This document shows positions 1-11,054 of a DNA stretch of 64,000 nt, one piece after another. This DNA is from Anaerotardibacter muris (GTDB taxonomy: Bacteria; Actinomycetota; Coriobacteriia; Coriobacteriales; Eggerthellaceae). Every line of letters begins with the position of its first letter. Position 1 is the first letter of the stretch. The notes under the pieces are model-generated. The model was not told where the DNA came from. It was given only the letters and a program-made list of their open reading frames with translations, and ran no database searches. The stretch covers positions 1 to 64,000 of the forward strand of contig NZ_CALPCD010000008.1 in the NCBI RefSeq assembly GCF_943192915.1, read 5' to 3'. The position numbers and the translations under genes were made by a program.

Positions 1-93
1 ATTGTTGAGTTTTGCTTATCCCGCTATGGCAATTTTTTCTCTTGCAATCGTACTTGCGTATTCACACCCGGACAGAAATGAACCCGTCCCCAA

Positions 94-116
94 TTCGTTC
101 GTGAATTATGAACGAA
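94..116. promoter_or_regulatory. Inverted repeat upstream of uvrA
   Basis: TTCGTTC and GAACGAA arms (7 bp) are separated by 9 bp, and the outer CCCC/GGGG at 88-91 and 121-124 can extend the pairing. It lies about 95 bp before the uvrA start, so it could be an operator, possibly damage-responsive. The spacing does not match the classical LexA box (GAAC-N4-GTTC). The left flank also resembles the dispersed GTCCCC repeat seen elsewhere in the window. Confidence 0.4.
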
Positions 117-211
117 ACGTGGGGCGAATTGCTCGGAGGAAAATCGCGCGCTATGATGATGACCCGCAAAAACAGACCAGCACATCAGACATTTCAAGAA
201 AGAGTGTATAT

Positions 212-3130
212 ATGGCACAGCAGTCCATTGTCATCAAAGGTGCACGCGAACATAACTTAAAAGATATCGATCTGACCATCCCGCGCGATGAGCTTGTGGT
301 GATCACGGGCCTTTCGGGCTCGGGCAAGAGCTCGCTCGCGTTCGACACCATCTACGCCGAAGGTCAGCGCCGCTATGTCGAGAGCCTCTCGAGCTATGCG
401 CGCATGTTCCTGGGTCAGATGAGCAAGCCTGATCTGGATTCGATCGACGGCCTTTCCCCGTCGGTCTCCATCGACCAGAAGACCACCAGCAAGAACCCGC
501 GCTCCACTGTAGGCACAACCACCGAGATCTACGACTACTTACGCTTGCTGTTCGCACGCATCGGCATCCCGCATTGTCCTGAGTGCGGTCGCGAGATCCG
601 CATGCAGACCACCGACCAGGTGACCGATGATATCCTTCGTCTTTCAGAAGACGGCAAGACCAAGTGCATCATCATGGCGCCCGTGGTGACAGGCCGCAAA
701 GGCGAATTCACCAAGCTGTTCAAAGACCTGCTCAAGGAAGGTTTTTCGCGCGTACGCATCGATGGCGAGATAACCAAGCTCGATGAAAATCCCATCGTCT
801 TGAACAAGAAGATCAAGCATTTCATCGATGTTGTGGTCGATCGCGTGGTGTTGAAGCCGTCGGCACAGAGTCGCATCGCTGAAGCGGTTGAAACAGCTAC
901 GAAACTGGCAGACGGCCGCGTGTTGGTGCAGCTGCTCGATAGCAATGGCGATCCGCTCGGCGGCCAGCGCACGGTGTCTTCGGGCGCAACGGGCGGTCTT
1001 GCAGAAGGTGAATATATCTTCTCGTTGGCCTTGGGTTGCCCTGAGCACGGCCATTCCATGGACGAGCTCCAGCCGCGCGACTTTTCCTTCAACGCTCCGT
1101 ACGGTGCGTGCCCCGATTGCTTAGGTATCGGCAGCAGGGAAGAGGTCGACCCCGACCTGGTCGTTCCCGATCCAGAGCTTTCGCTCAACGAAGGTGCAGT
1201 GGCACCGTTCAAATCAGGGAACTATTATCCGCAGGTCATGCGTGCAGTGCTGAAGCATTACGGCGTGGATGCTGACACTCCCTGGAAGGACATTCCCGCG
1301 AAGGTTCGCAAGAAGCTCTTCTATGGTGCGCCAGGCGAAAAGGTGCGCGTTGATTACGTGACCGTGGATGGCCGCGAGACCTATTGGTTCGTGGAATGGG
1401 AAGGCATCGCTTCGGCGGTGGAGCATCGTTACAAAGAGGCGACGAGCGACCGCCAGCGTCAGAAGTACGAACGCTATTTCTCTATCATCCCGTGCGCTAC
1501 CTGCGGTGGCAAACGTCTGAACCCTTCGATCCTGGCAGTGACCATCGATGGCAAGAACATCCATGATGTTTGCGAACTTTCCGCATCAGATTCACTCGAA
1601 TTCTTTGAGAAGCTCCAGTTCGGCGAGAACAACGAGATAATCGCAGGTCCCATCGTGAAAGAGATCACTGAGCGCTTGCGCTTCTTGGTGAACGTGGGCT
1701 TGGACTATCTTACCCTCGAGCGCGCTACGGCAACGCTTTCGGGCGGCGAAGCTCAGCGAATCCGTTTGGCTACGCAGATCGGCGCAGGCCTGATGGGCGT
1801 GCTCTACATCTTGGACGAACCCTCCATCGGTCTGCATCAGCGCGACAACGAACGCCTTATCCATACGCTCGAGCATCTGCGCGACCTGGGCAACACCGTG
1901 CTGGTGGTCGAGCACGATGAAGACACCATCCGCAGCGCCGACTACGTGATCGACATGGGCCCGGGCGCGGGTGAACATGGCGGCGAAGTGGTTGCGAAGG
2001 GTACCCCCGAGCAGATCATGGAAACGGACGATTCGCTCACTGCTCAATATCTGCGTGGCGAAAAATGCATTCCCATCCCCGCCAAGCGTCGTAAGCCCAA
2101 ACGTGGCAAGATCGCCATCAAAGGCGCTTGCGAGAACAACTTGAAGAACGTTACCGCCGAGATACCAATCGGCACGTTAACCCTGGTCACTGGCGTTTCA
2201 GGCTCGGGCAAGAGCTCGCTTGTGACCGATACGCTCACCCCGGCGCTCGCTAACCGCGTGAACCACTCGCATCGCAAGGTGGGCAAGTTCAAGAAGCTCG
2301 AGGGCGTGGAGCTGATCGACAAGGTGATCAGCATCGATCAAAGTCCGATCGGCCGTACTCCGCGTTCGAATCCTGCTACGTATATCGGCCTTTGGGACGA
2401 CATCCGCAATCTGTTCGCCTCTACGCAAGAGAGCAAGGCGCGCGGTTATTCACCAGGGCGTTTCTCGTTCAATGTGGCCGGCGGCCGCTGCGAAGCATGC
2501 AAGGGTGATGGCCAAAAGAAGATCGAGATGCACTTCCTGCCCGATGTGTACGTGAACTGCGAAGTGTGCGATGGTACGCGTTACAACCGCGAAACGCTGC
2601 AGGTCACCTACAAGGGCAAGAATGTCTACGAAGTGCTCGAGATGACCGTTGATGAAGCACTTGAATTCTTCGGCAAGATCCCTTCGCTGCGCCGCAAGCT
2701 CGAGACCTTGCATGATGTGGGCCTTGGCTATATCAAGCTCGGTCAGCCTGCAACCACGCTTTCAGGTGGCGAAGCTCAGCGCGTGAAGCTGGCAAGTGAG
2801 CTCCAGAAGCGTCAAACAGGCAAGACCTTCTACATCTTGGACGAACCTACCACGGGCCTTCATTTCGACGATGTGCGCCAGCTGCTCGAAGTGCTGCAGC
2901 GCCTGGTCGATCTGGGCAACACGGTACTGGTGATCGAGCATAACCTGGACGTGATCAAGGCCGCGGATCATATCATCGACCTGGGCCCCGAAGGTGGATC
3001 GAACGGCGGAACGGTGGTTGCCAAGGGCACCCCTGAACAGGTTGCCGAATGCCCCGAGAGCCACACGGGCCGCTTCTTGAAGCGCGTGTTGGCAGAGGAC
3101 CGCTGCAAATCGGTCTACTCGATGGAGTAG
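212..3130 (+). CDS. uvrA: Excinuclease ABC subunit A
   Basis: DNA-damage recognition ATPase of nucleotide excision repair; it works as a cytoplasmic dimer with UvrB. 972 residues, the usual family length. The sequence shows two ABC modules: Walker [10 protein letters not shown] near residue 33 and GVSGSGKSS near 661, with signatures LSGGEAQRI near 510 and LSGGEAQRV near 850. The zinc-binding motifs are present: a CPEH...CPDC type near 275-305, and CEAC...CEVC near 759-787. The ATG at 212 is chosen because the protein should begin [11 protein letters not shown]; the frame is open upstream to the window edge, but that extension has no family similarity. A purine-rich AAGAAAGAG serves as ribosome-binding site. 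Identification is certain. Confidence 0.97.
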   Translation: MAQQSIVIKGAREHNLKDIDLTIPRDELVVITGLSGSGKSSLAFDTIYAEGQRRYVESLSSYARMFLGQMSKPDLDSIDGLSPSVSIDQKTTSKNPRSTVGTTTEIYDYLRLLFARIGIPHCPECGREIRMQTTDQVTDDILRLSEDGKTKCIIMAPVVTGRKGEFTKLFKDLLKEGFSRVRIDGEITKLDENPIVLNKKIKHFIDVVVDRVVLKPSAQSRIAEAVETATKLADGRVLVQLLDSNGDPLGGQRTVSSGATGGLAEGEYIFSLALGCPEHGHSMDELQPRDFSFNAPYGACPDCLGIGSREEVDPDLVVPDPELSLNEGAVAPFKSGNYYPQVMRAVLKHYGVDADTPWKDIPAKVRKKLFYGAPGEKVRVDYVTVDGRETYWFVEWEGIASAVEHRYKEATSDRQRQKYERYFSIIPCATCGGKRLNPSILAVTIDGKNIHDVCELSASDSLEFFEKLQFGENNEIIAGPIVKEITERLRFLVNVGLDYLTLERATATLSGGEAQRIRLATQIGAGLMGVLYILDEPSIGLHQRDNERLIHTLEHLRDLGNTVLVVEHDEDTIRSADYVIDMGPGAGEHGGEVVAKGTPEQIMETDDSLTAQYLRGEKCIPIPAKRRKPKRGKIAIKGACENNLKNVTAEIPIGTLTLVTGVSGSGKSSLVTDTLTPALANRVNHSHRKVGKFKKLEGVELIDKVISIDQSPIGRTPRSNPATYIGLWDDIRNLFASTQESKARGYSPGRFSFNVAGGRCEACKGDGQKKIEMHFLPDVYVNCEVCDGTRYNRETLQVTYKGKNVYEVLEMTVDEALEFFGKIPSLRRKLETLHDVGLGYIKLGQPATTLSGGEAQRVKLASELQKRQTGKTFYILDEPTTGLHFDDVRQLLEVLQRLVDLGNTVLVIEHNLDVIKAADHIIDLGPEGGSNGGTVVAKGTPEQVAECPESHTGRFLKRVLAEDRCKSVYSME

Positions 3131-3176
3131 ACCCCTCGCGTACGGGCGCGCCCAGTGCTCGCTGGGTGGGTGTAGA

Positions 3177-3968
3177 ATGGCAAGCATGAAAAAGCTCTCT
3201 CGCGAAAAGATGGCGCTGGTGTTCTTCGCCGTACTGGTGGTCTTTGGCCTTGGTGCGCTGATGTTCTACATCACCAACATCGGCCATTCGCTCAATGCCA
3301 CCGCAAGCTCCATCGATGATGCCGCGGGCGACCTGGGAGACTATACCGCCATCGTCTACGAAGGTACGGCCGAGAAGAAGAAGGCCATGGGCGAATCGGG
3401 CCTGGATAGCATCCCGCAAGAGGGAATCAACAAGACCCTTCAGCTTGGTACTGACCAGGCTATTCAGAATCCTTCAACGGACGAGGTGACCGCATCTGAT
3501 GTGGCACCGAAGGCTTCGACCGACGGCCAAGCAGAAGAGGAAACGAAGAGCGTGAGCGTTTCTCAGGCGCGCAATTCGTTCTTGCGCAAGAATGCTTCGG
3601 TGCTCACGCTGAACGTGACCGATCCCACGACCTACATCGAGCCGACCATCGTGAAGGCAGGGAAGTACCGCTTCGGCATCCTTTATATCGACAAGGCTTC
3701 TGCACTGCCGTATTTCATCTCAAGTCGCATCAAGGCCTACGAAGCGGCTGATGTCGACTTCATCGTGGCCGTGACCGACGACCTCTCGCGCGTTACCAAG
3801 ACCGACGGCATCGACATCGTGGTCTCCACTCAGGAAGAGGGTCTGAACCCAGTGGGCGTTTCATCCGATGGCGTGTTCTTCAACGACGCCGCGCTCACGG
3901 GCGAAGTGGGCACCATCTTGATATCGCCCAGCAAGGTGATCTCCGCCAAAGACATCAGTGAACTTTAG
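3177..3968 (+). CDS. Membrane-anchored protein of unknown function
   Basis: 263 residues. An N-terminal transmembrane helix (about residues 12-34, ALVFFAVLVVFGLGALMFY) is followed by a low-complexity acidic/Ser/Thr segment and a folded C-terminal half (about 135-263). That half has alternating hydrophobic strands (DFIVAVTDD, IDIVVSTQ, VGTILISPS). The pattern loosely recalls the end of a 5'-nucleotidase/metallophosphoesterase domain, but no metal-binding His/Asp motifs are visible, so no activity is assigned. Most of the protein is probably outside the membrane. It starts 47 bp after uvrA; an internal ATG at 3186 is an equally possible start because no strong Shine-Dalgarno is seen. Co-transcription with uvrA is possible. 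Confidence 0.75.
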   Translation: MASMKKLSREKMALVFFAVLVVFGLGALMFYITNIGHSLNATASSIDDAAGDLGDYTAIVYEGTAEKKKAMGESGLDSIPQEGINKTLQLGTDQAIQNPSTDEVTASDVAPKASTDGQAEEETKSVSVSQARNSFLRKNASVLTLNVTDPTTYIEPTIVKAGKYRFGILYIDKASALPYFISSRIKAYEAADVDFIVAVTDDLSRVTKTDGIDIVVSTQEEGLNPVGVSSDGVFFNDAALTGEVGTILISPSKVISAKDISEL

Positions 3969-4106
3969 GGGCTCGCTGAAGTCTTTCGCTCCGCTTCAGG
4001 AATAGGCTGCCCGTACAGTGGGCATTTAGCGCATCTGAGGGACAGGACGCGCAACTTTTGTTACTATAACGAATTGTCGTTCATAGCTTTGAACGGCGCC
4101 GAAAAC
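3969..4106. other. Intergenic stretch before tRNA-Leu
   Basis: Contains two small hairpins: CTGAAG...CTTCAG (about 3975-3999) and GCCC...GGGC (about 4010-4024, followed by ATTT). The second may weakly terminate the upstream gene. A TATAAC at 4065-4070 could be the -10 of a tRNA-Leu/tig promoter, but no good -35 accompanies it. Confidence 0.35.
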
Positions 4107-4192
4107 GCGGGTGTGGCGGAATTGGCAGACGCGCCAGGTTTAGGTTCTGGTGGGCAACCCCCGTGAAGGTTCAAGTCCTTTCACCCGCACCA
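4107..4192 (+). tRNA. tRNA-Leu (anticodon UAG)
   Basis: Acceptor arms GCGGGTG (4107-4113) and CACCCGC (4182-4188) pair fully. The D-arm has GGCAGACGCGCC, the anticodon stem CCAGG/TCTGG encloses the loop TTTAGGT with anticodon TAG, and there is a type-II long variable arm (GGGCAACCCCC) and a TTCAAGTCC T-arm. CCA is encoded at 4190-4192. The tRNA lies only 32 bp before tig with no terminator between, so read-through into tig is likely. Confidence 0.95.
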
Positions 4193-4224
4193 CATCGGCT
4201 GAAGTTACCAAGAAGGAGTAATGA

Positions 4225-5655
4225 GTGAACACTACAGTAGAGGCCCTCGAGGACAACAAGGTCAAACTCTCGTTCGAGATCGACGCGAAGGACGTTAACG
4301 CACGCATCAAGCAGGCATACAAGGACTTCGCTAAGCGCTACAATTTCCCGGGCTTCCGTCCTGGCAAGGCACCTCGTCCTGTTGTGGATAACATGCTGGG
4401 CGCCGATACTGTGAAGGCTGCGCTCACCGAAGACCTGGTGAACGATACGTATCCGCTGGCTTTGGATGAACACGACCTGGTGCCGTTGTTCAAGCCAGAA
4501 TTCGATCTTTCCACCGAGATCGTCGAGGAAGGCAAGCCCTTCTCGTTCTCTACCGTCATCGAAGTGAAGCCCACTTACGAGCTCACCTCCTATGATCCCA
4601 TCTCGGTCGAGATCCCTGCTGCGGATGCCACCGAAGAAGAGATCGATGCTCAGATCGAAGAGCTGCGCAACTACTATCACGATTTCAAGAACGCCAACGC
4701 GAACACCAAGGTGAAGCCGGGCGAATTCGTCGAACTTACCATGAAGGTCACCGATAAGGACGGCAACGAGCTCACGCAGCTTTCTGCCGAGAATCGCCTC
4801 TACGAACTGGGTGTTAACCTGTTCCCAGCAGCGTTCGACGCTGAACTGGTGGGCATGAAGAAGGGTCAGGAAAAGTCCTTTGACGTGGACTTCACCACTG
4901 ATAACTCCATGCTGGGTCAGACCCTGGGTGAAGACAAGGGCGTACTGCACTTCGACGTTACTGTTGACGCTATCAAGCAGAAGGTACTGCCAGACGTCAC
5001 CGACGAATGGGCTCACAACAACTTCGGCTTCGAGAACTTGGAAGACATGCGCAAGCAGGTCGCCCAGTCCATCAAGGACCAGAAAGAAGTGAACAAGACG
5101 CGTCGCATCGAGAACGAATGCTTGGCCGCGCTGGCAGCTCGCGTCGAAGGCGAGATGCCCGAAGGCATGCGTGAACTGCAGGAAGTGAACCTGCTCCAGT
5201 CCTTCTACGCTCAGCTTTCGCAGAATGGCTACACGCTCGATCAGTATCTTGACACCATGGGCCTTTCCAATGACCAGTTCAAGAATGACATGAAGCAGCA
5301 GGCAGACGATGTGGTCCGTCAGGACATGGCGCTCGATGCGTGGGCTCGTCACAAGGGCATCGAAGCTACCGACGCAGACGTTACCGCTGAATTCGAGAAG
5401 GCTAACGTGGATGATCCTGTGGCTGTTCAGGCCGAATGGAAGGTCTCTGGCCGCATTCCGCTGATTCGCGAAGGTGTCATCCGTACCAAGGCTCTTAACG
5501 ACGTGGTCGAAACGGCAACCGTGACCGAGGTCGATGCCAAGGAGGCGAAGAAGACCAAGGACGCAAAGCCGAAGGCTGCTGCCAAGAAGACCACCACCAA
5601 GAAAGCACCCGCAAAGAAGAGCACCAAGAAAGAGGCTGACAAGAAGGCTGAATAA
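4225..5655 (+). CDS. tig: Trigger factor (ribosome-associated chaperone)
   Basis: First chaperone met by nascent chains at the ribosome exit tunnel; it also carries a peptidyl-prolyl isomerase. 476 residues. The N-terminal ribosome-docking domain contains the signature GFRPGKAP near residue 43. The FKBP-type PPIase domain covers about 165-250, and the C-terminal helical chaperone arms follow. The tail (about 435-476) is lysine/alanine rich, a low-complexity basic extension beyond the normal fold that could add RNA or ribosome affinity (inference). The GTG at 4225 is preferred: AGGAG lies 8 bp upstream and the frame begins MNTTVEALEDNKVKL; the nearby ATG at 4221 is out of frame. It precedes clpP-clpX, a common arrangement linking folding and proteolysis. 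Confidence 0.97.
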   Translation: MNTTVEALEDNKVKLSFEIDAKDVNARIKQAYKDFAKRYNFPGFRPGKAPRPVVDNMLGADTVKAALTEDLVNDTYPLALDEHDLVPLFKPEFDLSTEIVEEGKPFSFSTVIEVKPTYELTSYDPISVEIPAADATEEEIDAQIEELRNYYHDFKNANANTKVKPGEFVELTMKVTDKDGNELTQLSAENRLYELGVNLFPAAFDAELVGMKKGQEKSFDVDFTTDNSMLGQTLGEDKGVLHFDVTVDAIKQKVLPDVTDEWAHNNFGFENLEDMRKQVAQSIKDQKEVNKTRRIENECLAALAARVEGEMPEGMRELQEVNLLQSFYAQLSQNGYTLDQYLDTMGLSNDQFKNDMKQQADDVVRQDMALDAWARHKGIEATDADVTAEFEKANVDDPVAVQAEWKVSGRIPLIREGVIRTKALNDVVETATVTEVDAKEAKKTKDAKPKAAAKKTTTKKAPAKKSTKKEADKKAE

Positions 5656-5725
5656 GTCCAGCTCAACCCCTCGTTTCAAAATTGCATAATGAAGCTCTTT
5701 GTGGAATAGAACAGTGAGGTTTTAT

Positions 5726-6343
5726 ATGTACACGAATCCGACCAAATCCGCACTTATCCCTTATGTCATCGAGCAGTCGCCTCGCGGAGAGCGCAGCTTC
5801 GACATCTATTCTCGTTTGCTCAACGAGCGCATCGTCTTTCTGGGCGAAGCTATCGATGATGCAGTAGCTAATACGGTCGTTGCACAGCTGTTGCACCTGG
5901 AGAGCACTGACCCCGATAAGGACATCTCGCTCTACATCAATTCACCAGGCGGTTCCGTTACCGCTGGTCTGGCCATCCTGGATACGATGGACTTCATCAA
6001 GTGCGATGTTTCCACCATCTGCCTGGGCGAATGCGCTTCCATGGCAGCTGTGCTCCTTTCGGCTGGCGCAAAGGGCAAGCGCCTGGCCCTGCCGAATTCC
6101 ATGGTCATGATCCATCAGCCCTCCGGTGGCGCTCAGGGTCAGCAGACCGAGATCCAGATCGTTGCGGAATTCATGCTGAAGACGCGCGATCGCTTGAATC
6201 GCATCTTGGCAGACAACACGGGCCAGAGCCTCGAGACCATTCAGCTCGACACCGAGCGTGACAACTTCATGGATGCTCAGCAGGCGCTCGAATATGGCAT
6301 CGTTGACAAGGTCGTCTCCTCTCGCTTCAACACTGAAGGCTAA
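5726..6343 (+). CDS. clpP: ATP-dependent Clp protease proteolytic subunit
   Basis: Serine peptidase forming the tetradecameric chamber that partners with ClpX/ClpC. 205 residues. The catalytic serine lies in GECASMAA (about residue 105) and the histidine in MIHQPSGG (about 130); the oxyanion loop SPGGSV is present. The ATG at 5726 follows GTGAGG; upstream in-frame codons would add a nine-residue extension not expected in the family. clpX follows after 8 bp, so the two are surely co-transcribed. Confidence 0.97.
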   Translation: MYTNPTKSALIPYVIEQSPRGERSFDIYSRLLNERIVFLGEAIDDAVANTVVAQLLHLESTDPDKDISLYINSPGGSVTAGLAILDTMDFIKCDVSTICLGECASMAAVLLSAGAKGKRLALPNSMVMIHQPSGGAQGQQTEIQIVAEFMLKTRDRLNRILADNTGQSLETIQLDTERDNFMDAQQALEYGIVDKVVSSRFNTEG

Positions 6344-6351
6344 GGCGCTAC

Positions 6352-7692
<1,341 letters not shown>

Positions 7693-7699
7693 CACACCA

Positions 7700-7723
7700 G
7701 CGGCGGGCGGCATGAGCACCCGC
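7700..7723 (+). terminator. Possible hairpin after clpX
   Basis: GGCGGG and CCCGCC arms form a GC-rich hairpin just after clpX, but no run of T follows. It may be a weak terminator or a processing site ahead of valS. Confidence 0.35.
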
Positions 7724-7767
7724 CGTTGCCATTATTGCAAGACCCTACACGGACCCAAGGACCGCCC

Positions 7768-10428
7768 ATGACCACGGAAAAGAAGCAGGATCAATCATAC
7801 AGAGAATGGGAAGAGCCGATCTTCAACGCATGGCGTGAAGCGGGGCTGTTCGAACGCACGCCGGGCTTCGGCAAGAACGGCGCGCAATCCTACACCGTGG
7901 TGATCCCGCCTCCCAACGTTACGGGCGTGCTGCACATGGGTCATGCGCTCAACGACACCATCCAAGATGCTTGCGTGCGCCGTGCTCGTATGCAGGGTTA
8001 TCAGACCCGCTGGATCGTGGGCGTGGACCATGCAGGCATCGCAACCCAGACCAAGGTTGACAAGCACCTGGCCGAACAGGGCATCGATCGCCATGAGATC
8101 GGCCGCGAAGCATTCATCGAGGCCTGTCAGGAATGGCGCAAGAAGTACGGCGGCATCATCGTCGACCAGATCAAGGCCATGGGCTGTTCGTGTGACTATG
8201 CTCACGAGCAATTCACCATGTCTCCTTCGCTTTCGCGCGCAGTGCGCAAGGTGTTCACCGACTGGTATCACGACGGGCTCATCTTCCGCGGTCGCCGTAT
8301 CGTGAATTGGTGTCCATCGTGCACCACCGCTATCGCTGACGATGAAGCGGAATACGAAGAAGAAGACAGTCACCTGTGGCATTTGCGCTACCCCCTTACC
8401 GAACCTGTCGATGGCATGGACTACCTGGTAGTAGCGACCACGCGCCCCGAGACCGTCTTGGGCGACTCGGGTGTGGCGGTGAGTCCGCAGGATGAACGCT
8501 ATAAGAACCTGGTGGGGAAGAGCGTCATGCTTCCCATCGTGAACCGCAAGATCCCTATCGTAGCCGACTTCGTGGTAGACAAGGAATTCGGCACGGGCTG
8601 CGTGAAGGTCACGCCTGCTCACGACCCGAATGACTACGCTATCGGTCAGCGCAATGACCTCGAGCAGATCAACATCTTCGACGAACACGCCGTGGTGGTC
8701 GATGGTTACGGTAAGTTCTCGGGCATGACCCGTGAAGAGGCTCGCGAAGCGGTGGTAGCCGAATTCGAGGCGCTGGGCTTGCTCGACAAGATCGAAGACC
8801 ATACGCATTCGGTCATGCATTGCTATCGCTGCCACACTACCCTGGAACCCTGGCTTTCCGAGCAGTGGTTCGTTGAGGTTGATCGTCTGAAAGGCCCCGC
8901 GAAGCAGGTAGTGGAAGACGGAAGCGTGCAATTCTATCCTGCTCGCTGGAAACAGGTCTATCTTGACTGGCTCGACAACCTGAAGGACTGGTGCATCTCG
9001 CGTCAGCTGTGGTGGGGCCATCGCATTCCCATGTACTATTGCGACGTGTGCGGTTGGGAAGATGCCAGCGTGGACCCCGTTGAGGTGTGCCCTGTTTGTG
9101 GCGCGCCCGTGCGTCAAGATGAAGACGTGCTGGACACGTGGTTCTCTTCGCAGCTCTGGCCTTTTGCTACCCAGGGTTGGGGAGACGAAGGCATGCAATC
9201 TCCTGACCTGCAGAAATACTATCCTACGCAGCTGCTGTCCACGGCACGAGACATCATGGGCCTGTGGGTGGCGCGCATGATCATGGCTTCGGAATATTGC
9301 TGCGATCAGATCCCGTTCCAAGACGTTATCATCCACCCAACGGTCATGGGAGCCGATGGCAAGCCCATGTCCAAGAGCCGCGGCAACGGCGTGGACCCCA
9401 TGGTGCTCATGCAAGACTTCGGCGCGGACGCCATGCGCTTTGGCTTGCTCATGCAGGTAACGGGTTCGCAGGCTATGCGCTTCGACGAGAACAAGATCGT
9501 TTCGAGCCGCAACTTCGCTAACAAGATCCGCAACGCGGCACGCTTCGTGAACATGAACCTGGATGGCTTCACGCCAGGAGCGCCAGCTCCCAGTACGTTG
9601 GCCGACCGCTGGATGTTCTCGCGCTTGGCAACGCTAGTCGCGAAGCTCGATGAAGCCTACACGGCCTACGACTTCGGCCTGATCACGCGTGAACTTTACG
9701 CGTTCTTCTGGAATGAATTCTGCGACTGGTACATCGAGCTTTCCAAGGCACGCTTGCAAGCGGGTGGGGAAGATGCCCTTATCTGCCAGCGCAACTTGCT
9801 GTTCGTGTTGAATGTAGCTCTGCGCTTACTGCATCCTATCATGCCCTTCATCACCGAGAAGATCTATCAAGAGATGCCTGGCGAAAAGGAATGCGAATTC
9901 TTGATGATGTGCCCGTGGCCTGATGCTCAAGAGCTGGCGTGCTATATCGACCCCGCAGCTGAAAAGGCTATCGATCTGGTAACAGGTGCCGTGTCGGGCG
10001 TTCGTTCAACGCGTGCTCGTTATGGTCTTTCGCCCAAGGTGGAACTTGAAGTGGTGGTCTCTGCGGAAAACGAAGAGGCGCTGCAGCTGTTCAAGGACCA
10101 GGAATCGCTCATCTGCGCGCTCGGTTCCATGAAGGTGGCAGAAGCTGGCATCGCGTGCGAGAAGCCCCAAGATTCTGCACCTGTTATCGCGGGTGAGGTC
10201 GAGCTGTATGTGTTATTAGGCGGCTTGGTTGATTTCGAAGTAGAGCGTAAGCGCATCGAAAAAGAGATCGCCACGCTAGAAAAGGATCAAGCGAAATTCC
10301 AGAAAAAGCTCTCTAACCCAGGTTTCTTGGCGAAGGCCGCTCAAGAGATCATCGATAAAGATTCTGCGAAGCTTGCCGACATCACCGATCGTCTTGATAA
10401 ACTACGCGTACAATTAGCAGAAATGTAG
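7768..10428 (+). CDS. valS: Valyl-tRNA synthetase
   Basis: Class I aminoacyl-tRNA synthetase that charges tRNA-Val. 886 residues. The sequence shows PPPNVTGVLHMGHALN (HIGH-type motif near residue 57), the inserted CP1 editing domain (about 200-350), KPMSKSRGNG (KMSKS-type, near 533), an anticodon-binding domain and a C-terminal coiled coil (about 820-886). Extra CPSC and CDVC/CPVC pairs suggest structural zinc. The ATG at 7768 gives MTTEKKQDQSYREWE. No T-box leader is visible in the short upstream gap. Confidence 0.97.
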   Translation: MTTEKKQDQSYREWEEPIFNAWREAGLFERTPGFGKNGAQSYTVVIPPPNVTGVLHMGHALNDTIQDACVRRARMQGYQTRWIVGVDHAGIATQTKVDKHLAEQGIDRHEIGREAFIEACQEWRKKYGGIIVDQIKAMGCSCDYAHEQFTMSPSLSRAVRKVFTDWYHDGLIFRGRRIVNWCPSCTTAIADDEAEYEEEDSHLWHLRYPLTEPVDGMDYLVVATTRPETVLGDSGVAVSPQDERYKNLVGKSVMLPIVNRKIPIVADFVVDKEFGTGCVKVTPAHDPNDYAIGQRNDLEQINIFDEHAVVVDGYGKFSGMTREEAREAVVAEFEALGLLDKIEDHTHSVMHCYRCHTTLEPWLSEQWFVEVDRLKGPAKQVVEDGSVQFYPARWKQVYLDWLDNLKDWCISRQLWWGHRIPMYYCDVCGWEDASVDPVEVCPVCGAPVRQDEDVLDTWFSSQLWPFATQGWGDEGMQSPDLQKYYPTQLLSTARDIMGLWVARMIMASEYCCDQIPFQDVIIHPTVMGADGKPMSKSRGNGVDPMVLMQDFGADAMRFGLLMQVTGSQAMRFDENKIVSSRNFANKIRNAARFVNMNLDGFTPGAPAPSTLADRWMFSRLATLVAKLDEAYTAYDFGLITRELYAFFWNEFCDWYIELSKARLQAGGEDALICQRNLLFVLNVALRLLHPIMPFITEKIYQEMPGEKECEFLMMCPWPDAQELACYIDPAAEKAIDLVTGAVSGVRSTRARYGLSPKVELEVVVSAENEEALQLFKDQESLICALGSMKVAEAGIACEKPQDSAPVIAGEVELYVLLGGLVDFEVERKRIEKEIATLEKDQAKFQKKLSNPGFLAKAAQEIIDKDSAKLADITDRLDKLRVQLAEM

Positions 10429-10503
10429 AACGAGCAGAAATATAGAGCTGCAGAACAAGCACACCCTATAGTTCAGAAAGCAAAGGACGGAAGTAGTTCA
10501 CCA

Positions 10504-10989
10504 ATGGGTTCAAGCCTTCAGACATTCCTTATCGTAGCTGGCGTTATCGTTGCCATTCTTTATATCCTCTCGATCGCGTTCGTTATCAAGGATTCACGTG
10601 CGCGCGGCGCGAACTGGCACGCATGGGGCGTCTTCTCTTTGGTGCCGCTGATCGGCTTCTTGGTTTATTTGCTCATGCGTCCTGAACTTACCGCTGAAGA
10701 TCGCGATGAACAGGCGCTCGATGTTACCTTGAAGCGTCGCCAGCTCATGCAGTATGGCGAATGCGGCCACTGCGGATACCCCGTGGAAGCGGATTACGTC
10801 ATGTGCCCGCATTGCCACAATCGCTTGAAGAATCTCTGTCCTACCTGCCACCATGCTCTCAATCCTGAATGGTCGGTGTGCCCGTATTGCACCACCACCA
10901 TCCACAGCGGTGGCGCTCCTGCGCAGGCTCCTGCTCGTCGCAGCCGAACGTCGGCTGGCGCTACGGGCACGCATCGCCGCGTGAACTAA
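10504..10989 (+). CDS. Membrane protein with double zinc ribbon
   Basis: 161 residues, not recognised as a named family. Two hydrophobic helices (about 7-29 and 38-57) are followed by a charged linker and two C4 zinc-ribbon modules: CGHC...CPHC (about 82-102) and CPTC...CPYC (about 107-127). A Ser/Arg/Ala-rich basic tail ends the protein. The ribbons are expected on the cytoplasmic side (inference). It lies between valS and thrS, starting about 75 bp after valS with a GGACGGAAG ribosome-binding site. The function is unknown. Confidence 0.8.
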   Translation: MGSSLQTFLIVAGVIVAILYILSIAFVIKDSRARGANWHAWGVFSLVPLIGFLVYLLMRPELTAEDRDEQALDVTLKRRQLMQYGECGHCGYPVEADYVMCPHCHNRLKNLCPTCHHALNPEWSVCPYCTTTIHSGGAPAQAPARRSRTSAGATGTHRRVN

Positions 10990-11054
10990 TTTGCCTTAAA
11001 GCCCCTATTGGCGCAGGTGCTTGGTATGCACCCGGCGTCAGAAAGGATGTTGAA

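Noticed and set aside
94..116. LexA box before uvrA
   Set aside because: The arms are oriented GTTC-N9-GAAC, unlike the GAAC-N4-GTTC consensus, so only an unnamed inverted repeat is reported.
10990..11054. T-box riboswitch before thrS
   Set aside because: The leader is only 65 bp and lacks a T-box sequence or specifier loop.
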